Below the pieces are notes generated by a model. It did no database searches and was not told the origin of the DNA. It saw nothing but the letters and a program-made list of their open reading frames with translations. Both the position numbers and the translations under genes were made by a program. Below are positions 54,749 through 62,114 of a stretch of DNA of 64,000 nucleotides, in pieces. Position 1 is the first letter of the stretch. Each line of letters begins with the position of its first letter. Source of the DNA: Ga0077530 sp046293075 (GTDB lineage Bacteria > Pseudomonadota > Alphaproteobacteria > Rhizobiales > Hyphomicrobiaceae); the NCBI GenBank assembly GCA_046293075.1, contig JBKBPL010000004.1:1-64000 (forward strand), given 5' to 3'.

Positions 54749-54792
54749 CTGTTATCCCGGGAACAGCGCCGCCGCCGGCGCCCTGCCATGCT
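54749..54792 (+). promoter_or_regulatory. Crp-type operator-promoter (site 2), for the gene at 54869
   Basis: Repeat CTGTTAT-CCCG-GGAACAG at 54749-54766, then 20 nt, then CATGCT (54787-54792). The centre is 111 bp from the ATG. It is exactly 54 bp from site 1 in the same divergent region. Confidence 0.6.
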
Positions 54793-54868
54793 CTACCCGT
54801 CACACCACCAGCCGCATCCGGCCAGCGACTGGCGAAAAGTGCCGGAGGCGACATCAAAGGAGAGTGCC

Positions 54869-55093
54869 ATGCAGGGTGAGATCACGAAATATCGCGACGA
54901 CCTCGGGATCGGCGTCATCACGACGGACGACGGGCGCCGCTACCGCTTCGCCGGCAAGCATGTCATCAGTGCCGCGGCGGATCTGGTCGGTCAGGAGGTC
55001 GACTTCCTCCTTTCAACCAACCAGCCGGCAGAGATCATCGTCATCTCGGGATCGCCGTGGACGGCATTTGGCGGCATAGCCGGCGGCGCATGA
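54869..55093 (+). CDS. Small cold-shock-domain-like protein
   Basis: This 74-residue protein (MQGEITKYRDDLGIGVITTD...) has the strand pattern of a cold-shock/OB fold: GEITKY, GIGVITTDDGRRYRFAGKHV, then GQEVDFLLS and AEIIVISG. It lacks the aromatic RNP1/RNP2 residues of CspA. Homologs are small, uncharacterised alphaproteobacterial proteins. The start ATG 54869 follows AAAGGAGAG. It is divergent from the devB-like gene and carries promoter site 2. Its 18-base leader end is identical to that of the DUF2147 gene at 61682. Confidence 0.7.
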   Translation: MQGEITKYRDDLGIGVITTDDGRRYRFAGKHVISAAADLVGQEVDFLLSTNQPAEIIVISGSPWTAFGGIAGGA

Positions 55094-55123
55094 GACCAGC
55101 GCCAATGCTGGACGGTGCAAAGC

Positions 55124-55163
55124 GCGCCCGCCTGACGATGATCAGGCGGGCGCACTGCATTTT
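55124..55163 (+). terminator. Terminator of the cold-shock-like gene
   Basis: A perfect 12-bp stem, GCGCCCGCCTGA (55124-55135) with TCAGGCGGGCGC (55142-55153), has a 6-nt loop. Four T residues lie at 55160-55163, six bases after the stem. It lies 30 bp after the stop codon. Confidence 0.6.
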
Positions 55164-55274
55164 GAGCGTCGCCCAAGGCATGGGCCGCAGGGCCCGGCCA
55201 CCAGGACGCGCGCCGCCGGCACAGACGCCGGCGGCACCGCTCGTCGCTGAGAAGATGGGGCTGCGTGTCCCGTT

Positions 55275-55472
55275 CTAGCGAGCGTGCGTGCGCAGCACGG
55301 GCGCGCGCAGCCAGAGGCGATTCGTGCAGAATGTGGTCGCGCAGTAGCGGGTGCTCGAAGCGCCCTGCGCCATCGGCGCGGATGGGGACGCTGCGGCCAA
55401 GGTGCCGACAAGGCCCCCAGCGAGGACCACAGCGATCAGGGCTAGGCGGCGCGGGGTGTTCAGCTTGTACAT
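55275..55472 (-). CDS. Small secreted peptide, 65 residues
   Basis: This protein has a strong signal peptide (RRLALIAVVLAGGLVGTLAAA) that leaves a mature part of about 35-40 residues with two cysteines (YCATTFC) and a basic C terminus. ATG 55472-55470 is preceded by GGAG. Its promoter carries site 3, the most symmetrical copy of the shared operator, 68 bp from the ATG. I know no family for it. It lies between the cyclase gene and a 9-bp-stem hairpin at 55212-55235. Confidence 0.6.
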   Translation of the reverse strand: MYKLNTPRRLALIAVVLAGGLVGTLAAASPSAPMAQGASSTRYCATTFCTNRLWLRAPVLRTHAR

Positions 55473-55504
55473 GGTGGCGGCTCCACATCAGCGAGTGTGG
55501 CGCA

Positions 55505-55549
55505 AGTCTGCCAGCAGCAGCTGATGCAGGGCTGTTCCGCCGGGAACAG
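55505..55549 (-). promoter_or_regulatory. Crp-type operator-promoter (site 3), for the 65-residue peptide
   Basis: A perfect inverted repeat, CTGTTCC-GCCG-GGAACAG, is at 55532-55549. On the minus strand CAGACT (55510-55505) follows after 21 nt, one more than at the other sites. The centre is 68 bp from the ATG. Confidence 0.65.
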
Positions 55550-55564
55550 GCGTGAACCGTGGAG

Positions 55565-56905
55565 CTAGACCGTTGAACGCGCCACGGAGCTTGCCAGCGC
55601 TTCATCGTGCGGCGCGACCCTCGGTTGCTCTTCCGGGATCGCCGCGCCACGGTCGCCCCGGCGCCCCTTGAGAACCCACGTGTGCACGACGCCGTAGCCC
55701 TTGACGTCGATGCTGCCGCGCGGCTCGAGAGCATAGCGGTCTCCGAGACGCGCGTGCGTCAGCTCCGACACGAGGATGCCCTGGGGCGGGCTATGACTCT
55801 CAAGCCGCGAGGCGAGGTTCACCGTATCGCCCCAGACATCGTAGATCAGCCGCTTGGCCCCGATGACGCCGGCAAGCACGGGGCCGCTGGCGATGCCGAT
55901 GCGGAGCACGATGCTGACACTGTGCTCGTTCGATATGCGCTCGGCCGCATCGATCATGTCGAGCGCCATCCCGGCAATGCGATCCGCGTGATCCTCGGTT
56001 GGCACGGGCAAGCCGGCCGCAGCCATGTAGGCATCACCGATGGTCTTGATCTTCTCCACGCCCCAGCGGTCGGCGAGCTCGTCGAACGTCCGCACGATCG
56101 TGTTGAGCAGCGCCACCGTTCGCGCGGGCCCGAGCGACTTGGCGAGCGAGACGAATCCCTTGATGTCGGCGAACAACACGGAGGCTTCGCCGAACTCGTT
56201 GGCGATCGTGGTGTCCGGACGCTCCTTCAGTTGATCGACGATTGTTCCAGGCAGGATGTTGTGCAGGAGGCTCTCCGTTTCCGCCTCGGCCTGCTCGACG
56301 AGGCGAAAGGCGTAGTAGAGCACGATCGAGATGACGCAGAATGTGGTGATGACGGCCGTGACGTGCAGGGCGGCAGTATCGGCATCGGAGATGATCAGCC
56401 CGTCTGCGCTCTCGATGAAGTGCAGCCGCGCCAGGAAATACAGCGTGATCGCGATCACGGTGGCGAGGACGATGAGCTTCAGCCGCTCGATACCCAGAAT
56501 GACGAAGAAAGCTGCGGGCGCGGCGAAGTACTGCATATGGAGGCCCGTTTCGCGGCCGACATAGGAGGTCAGCACGAAGATGCCGACAAGCTCCGAGACG
56601 AGGATCGCGATCGGACCTACCAGCTCGCCGTACCGATGAAGGAAGGGTACCGACAGCGCCACCACCGCCATGGCGAAGTTGATGATGATCACCGGTTTCC
56701 ACGTTTGGAAATCCAGGAACATCTGCTGGAAGGCGTAGACGAGCGTGAAGAGCGCGATCACGTACGCCGTGACATTCATGATCTTGAGGCGGCGCCGCAC
56801 GTGCGGCGAATATGGTTCGGTGCCGTAGGCCGACAGCCGGGCGAGCCACGCGCCGGTCCTGCGCACGCCATCCATGCCCAAGAGTGGGAGGCGAGGCGGT
56901 CCCAT
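55565..56905 (-). CDS. Membrane class III adenylate cyclase
   Basis: This 446-residue protein has an N-terminal membrane domain of about six helices (residues about 40-205) and a C-terminal class III cyclase domain. Counting from this start, metal Asp residues are in FADIKGF (247) and IGDAYM (291). The purine-specifying pair is Lys in KIKTIG (287) and Asp in YDVWG (356), both typical of cAMP formation; the NLASRLE transition-state Asn/Arg are present. I chose ATG 56905-56903 behind GGGAG. It is divergent from the Crp-family gene, an arrangement that suggests it makes that regulator's ligand. Confidence 0.87.
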   Translation of the reverse strand: MGPPRLPLLGMDGVRRTGAWLARLSAYGTEPYSPHVRRRLKIMNVTAYVIALFTLVYAFQQMFLDFQTWKPVIIINFAMAVVALSVPFLHRYGELVGPIAILVSELVGIFVLTSYVGRETGLHMQYFAAPAAFFVILGIERLKLIVLATVIAITLYFLARLHFIESADGLIISDADTAALHVTAVITTFCVISIVLYYAFRLVEQAEAETESLLHNILPGTIVDQLKERPDTTIANEFGEASVLFADIKGFVSLAKSLGPARTVALLNTIVRTFDELADRWGVEKIKTIGDAYMAAAGLPVPTEDHADRIAGMALDMIDAAERISNEHSVSIVLRIGIASGPVLAGVIGAKRLIYDVWGDTVNLASRLESHSPPQGILVSELTHARLGDRYALEPRGSIDVKGYGVVHTWVLKGRRGDRGAAIPEEQPRVAPHDEALASSVARSTV

Positions 56906-57074
56906 CCTGAGACTCCCGAATTCTGGAGGGCCCACTATCGAGCGAACCAGTAGCCAACTCAACCCCGTTCAGAAGGCTTGGTTCAAACCTCCGCTATGGT
57001 AGGATGCGCGGCTGCCGCTCACTTTTTTAGCCCGCTGGCGCGCTGCGGGCCATAGGCTGTTTGGATTTCGCACG

Positions 57075-57776
57075 ATGGATCACAAAGCGCTTGCTCAGCT
57101 TTTGGCGCAAACCGCCCTTTTCGGGGGCCTTGACGAGGGCGATCGGCTGGCCGTCGTCGGCCGCATGCGGCGCGTGCAGTTCGAGACCAACCAGATGATA
57201 TTCTCGCGCGGGGATCCCGGCCGCGAAATCTACCTTGTGCTTGAGGGCCGCATCCGGCTGTCCGTCCTGTCGGCAGAGGGGCGGGAGCTGTCGTTTGCGC
57301 ACGCCGGACCCGGGGAGCTGTTCGGGGAGATTGCGACGCTGGATGGTGGCGAGCGCACGGCCGGCGCGACCGCGATCGGCCCGGTCACGGCCATGACGCT
57401 GGCGCAGAAAGCGCTGTGCGATCTCATCGAGAGCAATCCGAAAATGGCCAATGCGGCCATCCGCTTCCTCTGCCAGCGTCTGCGCGATACGGACCAGAAA
57501 CTGGAAGCTATTGCGCTGCACCGCATCGAGGTGCGCCTTGCCCGGCTCATGCTGTCCGCTCTCAAGCTGCAGGGTGCGGTGCCGAAGAACGGCGAAGCGC
57601 GGCTCGATCTCGGCCTCTCGCAGAGCGAAGTGGGCCTGCTGATCGGTGCCAGCCGGCCGAAGGTCAATCTGGCGCTGACGGCACTGGAGGACATGGGGGC
57701 GATCACCCGATCGGGCACGGGCTACGTATGCGACCTTGAGATCCTCGGTTCGGTCGCGGATATGGATGCGGCCTGA
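57075..57776 (+). CDS. Crp/Fnr family transcriptional regulator
   Basis: This 233-residue regulator has a cyclic-nucleotide-binding domain (about 12-120). Its phosphate-binding cassette reads FGEIATLDGGERTAGAT, with Glu85, Arg94 and Thr95 in the places of CRP Glu72, Arg82 and Ser83. A C-helix (to about 165) and a winged helix-turn-helix (LSQSEVGLLIGASRPKVNLAL, in part; 181-205) follow. No Fnr-type cysteine cluster is present. The recognition helix keeps CRP Arg180 (here 194) but has Pro for Glu181 and Leu for Arg185, so it should read a different site. It probably controls the six nearby promoters. Confidence 0.87.
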   Translation: MDHKALAQLLAQTALFGGLDEGDRLAVVGRMRRVQFETNQMIFSRGDPGREIYLVLEGRIRLSVLSAEGRELSFAHAGPGELFGEIATLDGGERTAGATAIGPVTAMTLAQKALCDLIESNPKMANAAIRFLCQRLRDTDQKLEAIALHRIEVRLARLMLSALKLQGAVPKNGEARLDLGLSQSEVGLLIGASRPKVNLALTALEDMGAITRSGTGYVCDLEILGSVADMDAA

Positions 57777-57863
57777 GAAAGGACCGCCTGCGCAGGGCCC
57801 GTGCCGGCGCCGTGGTCTCCTGAAATCGGAAAATCTGCTGCGTTCGCGTGCAACCAGCAGCGC

Positions 57864-57907
57864 ATGTTCCTGCCGGAACAGCGCGTGAGCGGCGCACGGC
57901 CTACGGT
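57864..57907 (+). promoter_or_regulatory. Crp-type operator-promoter (site 4), for the carboxylesterase gene
   Basis: Repeat ATGTTCC-TGCC-GGAACAG at 57864-57881 has a perfect TGTTCC/GGAACA core. TACGGT (57902-57907) follows after 20 nt. The centre is 67 bp from the ATG at 57940. Confidence 0.65.
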
Positions 57908-57939
57908 TCGAGCATCGTCACTCGAGCTGGGGTACGGCC

Positions 57940-58803
57940 ATGACCTTCGAGAACCAGGGCTACTACGTCGCCGGCGGTCGCACAGGCGTCCTGCTGATGC
58001 ACGGGCTGTGCGGCACGCCGGCGGAGATGCGCTTCGTCGCGAACAGCTTGGCTCGGTCGGGATGCACCGTTTACTGCCCGATGCTGGCAGGCCACGGCGG
58101 CTCCGAAGAGGACATCAAGGCCACCACCTGGCAGGACTGGTACGACAGCGCCGAAAAGGCCCTCGATCGCCTCCGCAAGGACTGCGACACCGTGATCGTC
58201 GGCGGCCTGTCGACGGGCGCCGTGCTGGCGCTCCTGCTCGCCGCCCGCCGCCCGGCGGATGTGCACGGCACGGCCCTGCTGGCCCCGACACTCTGGCTCA
58301 ATGGCTGGCTCATTCCCTGGTATGCCCGCCTCTTCCGCCTCGTTTTCAGCAGGCGCATCGCCAATCTGATCGGCTTTCCTGACCTGCACCCGCACGGGAT
58401 CAAGGACGAGCGCATCCGCGAGTTCATCCGCAATGCGCTGTTCAGCGGCGACAGCTCCGTGGCCGGATTGCCGAGCACGCCGGGCGGGGCCGTTCTCGAG
58501 CACCGCCGCCTGGTCAAGGCCGTTCGCGCCGAGCTCGCCGCTATCCGTCAGCCGGCCCTCATCGTTCATCCGCGTGAGGATGACTACGCCGATCTCGACA
58601 ACGCCTGGTACCTCCAGCGCCACCTCAAGGGCCTCGTCGACATGGTGGTGCTCGACGACAGCTATCACATCGTGACCGTCGACCGTCAGCGTCACCTGGT
58701 TGTCGAGCGCATGGCGGCGTTCGTCGCCGGCGTCGTTGGCCGCGCCGGAGCCAGGCGTGCATCCCCCGCCACTGCTGCTGCGCCGGCACGCGCGGCCGCC
58801 TGA
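57940..58803 (+). CDS. Carboxylesterase-like alpha/beta hydrolase
   Basis: This 287-residue soluble hydrolase resembles Est30-type carboxylesterases and serine aminopeptidase-like lipases. It has the oxyanion stretch LLMHGLCGTPAEM, a nucleophile elbow GGLSTGAV, an acidic residue in HPREDDYADLDN and the catalytic His in DDSYHIVTVDRQ. The C terminus is an Ala/Pro-rich tail. It has its own copy of the shared operator (site 4). A role in lipid or ester turnover of the envelope is inferred from its neighbours. Confidence 0.85.
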   Translation: MTFENQGYYVAGGRTGVLLMHGLCGTPAEMRFVANSLARSGCTVYCPMLAGHGGSEEDIKATTWQDWYDSAEKALDRLRKDCDTVIVGGLSTGAVLALLLAARRPADVHGTALLAPTLWLNGWLIPWYARLFRLVFSRRIANLIGFPDLHPHGIKDERIREFIRNALFSGDSSVAGLPSTPGGAVLEHRRLVKAVRAELAAIRQPALIVHPREDDYADLDNAWYLQRHLKGLVDMVVLDDSYHIVTVDRQRHLVVERMAAFVAGVVGRAGARRASPATAAAPARAAA

Positions 58804-58829
58804 TCCACGGCCGGAACGAAAATCCGCGC

Positions 58830-58873
58830 CTGTGCCGCGCGGAACAGCGGCCGCGCAGAGCTTCCCGCAAGAT
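58830..58873 (+). promoter_or_regulatory. Crp-type operator-promoter (site 5), for the 58905-61554 operon
   Basis: Repeat CTGTGCC-GCGC-GGAACAG at 58830-58847, then 20 nt, then CAAGAT (58868-58873). The centre is 66 bp from the ATG at 58905, as at sites 3 and 4. Confidence 0.6.
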
Positions 58874-58904
58874 CAATCCATCCTGAACACGAAAGGAACG
58901 CCCA

Positions 58905-59537
58905 ATGATCAAGTTCCCTCTCGCTCTCGCCACCTTGGCCATCGCCACGGCATCGACCATCGCGCTCACAACGACCGCCGATGCCGGTCGCCGCGGGCAC
59001 TTCCGCTTCCATCACATCCACATCGGCCCGCCCATCTACAAGCCCGCGGAGCCGGTCTACATCTATCGCCAGCCGAAGGTCGTGAAGCCTGCCGCCGCGC
59101 CCGCGCCCGTCAGGTACGTGGACGGCGAAGGCCGCCAGTTCGACCGTGCCAGCAAGACCTGGTTCGACGGCGTCGGCGGATGCTGGAAGGGTGACAAGAC
59201 GTTCGCCTACCGCGGCGGCGCCTGGTTCTACGGCACTGCACGCTGGGTGCAGACCAGCAATGGCTGGGGCGTTTCCTCCGGCAGTCTCCCCGAGCAGGTC
59301 GATTGCGCCAGCGTCAAGGCCTTCGCAGGCAAGATCAAGCCGGTGACAACCAGCTCGGTCGCGCCCGCAGCCGAAGCGGCCAAGCCGGCGGCTGCCGCCG
59401 AGGCGCCGACCCGCACCGTCGAGAGCCAGCCTGAAGGTGCGCGGCCAAAAGCCCCTGAAGCGACGGCCAATGCGAGCGACTGCAAGAAGTACCTCCCGAG
59501 CCTCGGCGAGACCGTCTCGGTTCCCTGCACTCAGTAA
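58905..59537 (+). CDS. Secreted protein with Ala/Pro-rich linker, function unknown
   Basis: This 210-residue exported protein has a signal peptide (MIKFPLALATLAIATASTIAL, in part; cleavage near ADAGR) and a His-rich start. A central block, YVDGEGRQFDRASKTWFDGVGGCWKGDKTF to WVQTSNGWGV (given in part), is rich in Trp/Gly and looks folded. An Ala/Pro/Glu-rich linker and a short C-terminal CKKYLP...PCTQ segment follow, giving four cysteines in all. No family recognised. It opens the operon with the DevC/DevA-like genes (46- and 24-bp gaps) and may be an exporter accessory or cargo partner. Confidence 0.7.
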   Translation: MIKFPLALATLAIATASTIALTTTADAGRRGHFRFHHIHIGPPIYKPAEPVYIYRQPKVVKPAAAPAPVRYVDGEGRQFDRASKTWFDGVGGCWKGDKTFAYRGGAWFYGTARWVQTSNGWGVSSGSLPEQVDCASVKAFAGKIKPVTTSSVAPAAEAAKPAAAAEAPTRTVESQPEGARPKAPEATANASDCKKYLPSLGETVSVPCTQ

Positions 59538-59583
59538 GCGGCCCCGCCGCACTGCCGCCAACCACGCGCACGGGAGACATGCG

Positions 59584-60792
59584 ATGCACACCACAGCCGA
59601 TGCACCAACCATCGCCCTGCCGGGCCGGCCCATGCCGGCCCGGCGCGGGACGATGCACCTGCCCATGATCCCGAAGCTCGCGTACCGCAATCTCTTTCAT
59701 GATCGCCTCGGGCTGATCGTGACGGTGGTCGGGATCGTCTTCTCCGTCGTCCTCGTGGCCGTCCAGTTCGGTCTCTACCTCGGCTCGGAGAACCGCATCG
59801 CCGCCATGTTCGACCATGCCGAGGGAGATCTCTGGGTCGTGCCGCTCGGCACCAAGAGCTTCGATGACCCTGCCATGCTGTCCGGGCGCGAGCGCCATAA
59901 CGTGCTTTCGACGCCGGGCGTCGCGCGGGTCCAGGAGCTTGCCGTCGGCTTTGTCAACTGGCGCAAGCCCAAGGGTGGATCAACGGCCGCCCTGCTCGTC
60001 GGCTCGACCATCACGCAGGGCTCCAGCCTGCCCTGGAATGTCACGGAGGGCAGCGTCAGTGCGCTTGCTGCGCCGTCGGCTGTCGCCGTCGACAGCACCT
60101 ACTTCGAGGAGCTCGGCGTTGCCCGCATAGGCGATCGCGCCGAGGTCAACAACATGGAAGTGACCGTGCAGGCCGTGACCAAGGGCATCCGCTCGTTCAC
60201 GACACTGCCGTACGTTTTCACGACCCTCTCGACCGCGCGCACGCTCCTTGGCGCCTCAGCCGACCAGTCGTCCTACACGCTCGTCTCGGCCGCGCCCGGC
60301 ATGTCGGTCGAGGATCTGAGGTCCGCACTCCTCAAGCGCCTACCGGATGCCGAGATCCTGACGCACGCCGAGTTCCGTAAGCGCAGCCTGGACTACTGGC
60401 TGTTCGAGACCGGCGCGGGCGCCGCGCTCATCGCGGGTGCCGTGCTCGGCATCATTGTCGGCATGGTGATCGTCGCGCAGACGCTCTATGCGAGCACCAA
60501 GGACCATCTCAATGAGTTCGCGACGTTGCGCGCGCTCGGTGCCTCGGCCGGCTACATCAACAAGGTCATTCTGATCCAGGCCGTGCTGAGCGCCGTGATC
60601 GGCTACGTGCTCGGGATGATGTTGAGCCTGCTGGTCATCTGGGCGGCGGAGGATTCGACACTCCTGATCGTCATGACGCCGCGGCTCGCTCTCATGCTGT
60701 TCGCCCTGACGGTCGGCATGTGCGTGATTGCCGCTCTCTGCGCCATCTTCAAAGTCATCCGCATCGATCCGGCCGTGGTGTTCAGCCGCTGA
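59584..60792 (+). CDS. DevC-like ABC exporter permease (FtsX fold)
   Basis: This 402-residue inner-membrane protein has an N-terminal helix (LGLIVTVVGIVFSVVLVAVQFGLY, in part), a periplasmic domain (about 60-270) and a three-helix FtsX core (GIIVGMVIVAQTLYAS; FATLRALGASAGYI; VIGYVLGMMLSLLVIWA). LPMIPKLAYRNLFHDR and DLWVVPLGTKSFDDP are DevC-like. ATG 59584 follows GGGAG; starts further inside (MIPKL) are possible. It pairs with the ATPase encoded next and probably with the DevB-like adaptor at 53480-54598, giving one exporter split over two co-regulated loci. Confidence 0.85.
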   Translation: MHTTADAPTIALPGRPMPARRGTMHLPMIPKLAYRNLFHDRLGLIVTVVGIVFSVVLVAVQFGLYLGSENRIAAMFDHAEGDLWVVPLGTKSFDDPAMLSGRERHNVLSTPGVARVQELAVGFVNWRKPKGGSTAALLVGSTITQGSSLPWNVTEGSVSALAAPSAVAVDSTYFEELGVARIGDRAEVNNMEVTVQAVTKGIRSFTTLPYVFTTLSTARTLLGASADQSSYTLVSAAPGMSVEDLRSALLKRLPDAEILTHAEFRKRSLDYWLFETGAGAALIAGAVLGIIVGMVIVAQTLYASTKDHLNEFATLRALGASAGYINKVILIQAVLSAVIGYVLGMMLSLLVIWAAEDSTLLIVMTPRLALMLFALTVGMCVIAALCAIFKVIRIDPAVVFSR

Positions 60793-60816
60793 TCCCATTC
60801 GGAAGGAGACAAGATC

Positions 60817-61554
60817 ATGACGACCGCTCCCTTCATGCTCGAAGCCCGCGACATCACCAAGGTCTACCGCTCGGAAGCCGGCGATATCATGCCCCTGAAG
60901 GGCGTCAGCGTGGAGCTGGCACCCGGCGAGCTCACCCTGCTCATGGGGCCGTCGGGCAGTGGCAAGACCACGCTCCTGTCGATCCTCGGCTGCATTCTCT
61001 CGCCGACGAGCGGCACGCTCAGGATCGCGGGCCACGCCACGGAAGGTCTCAGCGCCGAAGGCATGGCCGATCTCCGCCGCCGGCACGTCGGGTTCGTGTT
61101 CCAGTCCTACAACCTCGTGCCAACGCTGACGGCGCTGGAGAACGTCATGCTGGCGCTCGATCTCAGAGGTGCATCGCGCGCCCAAGCGCCGGATCTCGCG
61201 TGGGAAGCTCTGAGTGCCGTCAGGCTGACGCACCGCGCGCATGTCATGCCGAGCAAGCTCTCGGGCGGTGAGAAGCAGCGCGTATCGATTGCGCGTGCAT
61301 TGGCCGGGGCGCCGTCCGTGATCCTCGCCGACGAGCCGACGGCCGCACTCGACAGCGAGAACGGCCAAGCCGTGATGGCGCTTCTCGCCGAGGTGGCGCG
61401 GGATACGCGGCGCGCCGTGCTCGTCGTGACGCACGATCACCGCACGCTCAAGTACGGCGATCGCATGATCCGCATCGAGGATGGCCGCATCGCAAGCCGC
61501 GCGCGCCGTCGCATGACGGCAGCGCCGGACACCGTGCTCGCGCCCGCTGCGTAA
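60817..61554 (+). CDS. DevA-like ABC exporter ATP-binding protein
   Basis: This 245-residue ATPase has Walker A GPSGSGKTT, VGFVFQSYNLVPTLTALENV, the SGGEKQRVSIARAL signature and ILADEPTAALD Walker B, all typical of the MacB/LolD/DevA class. ATG 60817 lies 8 bp after AAGGAGAC and 24 bp after the permease gene. A basic C-terminal tail (SRARRRMTAA) is present. It energises the DevC-like permease. Confidence 0.88.
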   Translation: MTTAPFMLEARDITKVYRSEAGDIMPLKGVSVELAPGELTLLMGPSGSGKTTLLSILGCILSPTSGTLRIAGHATEGLSAEGMADLRRRHVGFVFQSYNLVPTLTALENVMLALDLRGASRAQAPDLAWEALSAVRLTHRAHVMPSKLSGGEKQRVSIARALAGAPSVILADEPTAALDSENGQAVMALLAEVARDTRRAVLVVTHDHRTLKYGDRMIRIEDGRIASRARRRMTAAPDTVLAPAA

Positions 61555-61565
61555 TTCTCGAACGG

Positions 61566-61609
61566 CTGTCTCGGGCGGAACAGCGCAGCATCGCCGCTCG
61601 CGACATACT
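61566..61609 (+). promoter_or_regulatory. Crp-type operator-promoter (site 6), for the DUF2147 gene
   Basis: Repeat CTGTCTC-GGGC-GGAACAG at 61566-61583, then 20 nt, then CATACT (61604-61609), the best -10 match of the six. The centre is 107 bp from the ATG at 61682. Confidence 0.62.
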
Positions 61610-61681
61610 CGCTTCTGCACTGACCCGAATGCGGGACAGGGCAGCATCAGCAACCCCAAAAACAGGTCAAAGGAGAGTGCC

Positions 61682-62101
61682 ATGATCGTTTCCGTCAAGC
61701 GCCTAGCTCATGCAGCCGCCCTGTTCGCCGCCACCATCGCGACCGCGACGCCATCCGCCGCCAACGAGGCAGCCGGAATATGGTTCGATCACACCGGCCG
61801 CGGCGCCGTCGAGATCACCGATTGCGGCGGCGCGCTCTGCGGGCGCATCGTCTGGCTGAAGGATGCGTCGCATGGAAAGACCTGCGGCAAGCAGGTCATC
61901 GGCAACGTCAAGGCCGTCGGTGCCGGCAAGTGGGACAAAGGCTGGATCTATGACCCCGAGGATGATGCGCGCTACAGCGTCGAGATCACGAGCCTCGGCG
62001 GCGATCGGCTGCGGGTCATGGGCTATCTCGCGAGCAAGATGCTGAGCGAGACCATGACCTGGCGCCGGGCACCGGCCGACCTCAAACGCTGCAATGCCTG
62101 A
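61682..62101 (+). CDS. DUF2147 family secreted protein
   Basis: This 139-residue protein has a signal peptide (to about PSAANEA) and a DUF2147 beta-barrel-like domain: AAGIWFDHTGRGAVEITDCGGALCGRIVWL (in part), WDKGWIYDPEDDARYSVEI, and LRVMGYLASKMLSETMTWRR. Related proteins are thought to bind small ligands or lipids in the periplasm; the role is unknown. Two cysteines are in DCGGALCG. Its leader end matches the cold-shock-like gene exactly over 18 bases, and site 6 lies upstream. Confidence 0.85.
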   Translation: MIVSVKRLAHAAALFAATIATATPSAANEAAGIWFDHTGRGAVEITDCGGALCGRIVWLKDASHGKTCGKQVIGNVKAVGAGKWDKGWIYDPEDDARYSVEITSLGGDRLRVMGYLASKMLSETMTWRRAPADLKRCNA

Positions 62102-62114
62102 GCAACCCGATCGA

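Noticed and set aside
58434..58452. CTGTTCA-GCGG-CGACAGC inside the esterase gene, resembling the operator
   Set aside because: It lies within coding sequence and lacks the invariant GAACA half.
54695..61583. GGAAC as the -35 element of EcfG-type stress promoters
   Set aside because: EcfG promoters need CGTT about 16-17 bp downstream; none of the six sites has it. The mirrored left arm and the 20-nt spacing to YAnnnT fit a dimeric activator better.
54695..61583. LexA (SOS) boxes
   Set aside because: The alphaproteobacterial LexA box is a direct repeat GTTC-N7-GTTC. Here the halves are inverted with different spacing, and the genes are not DNA-repair genes.
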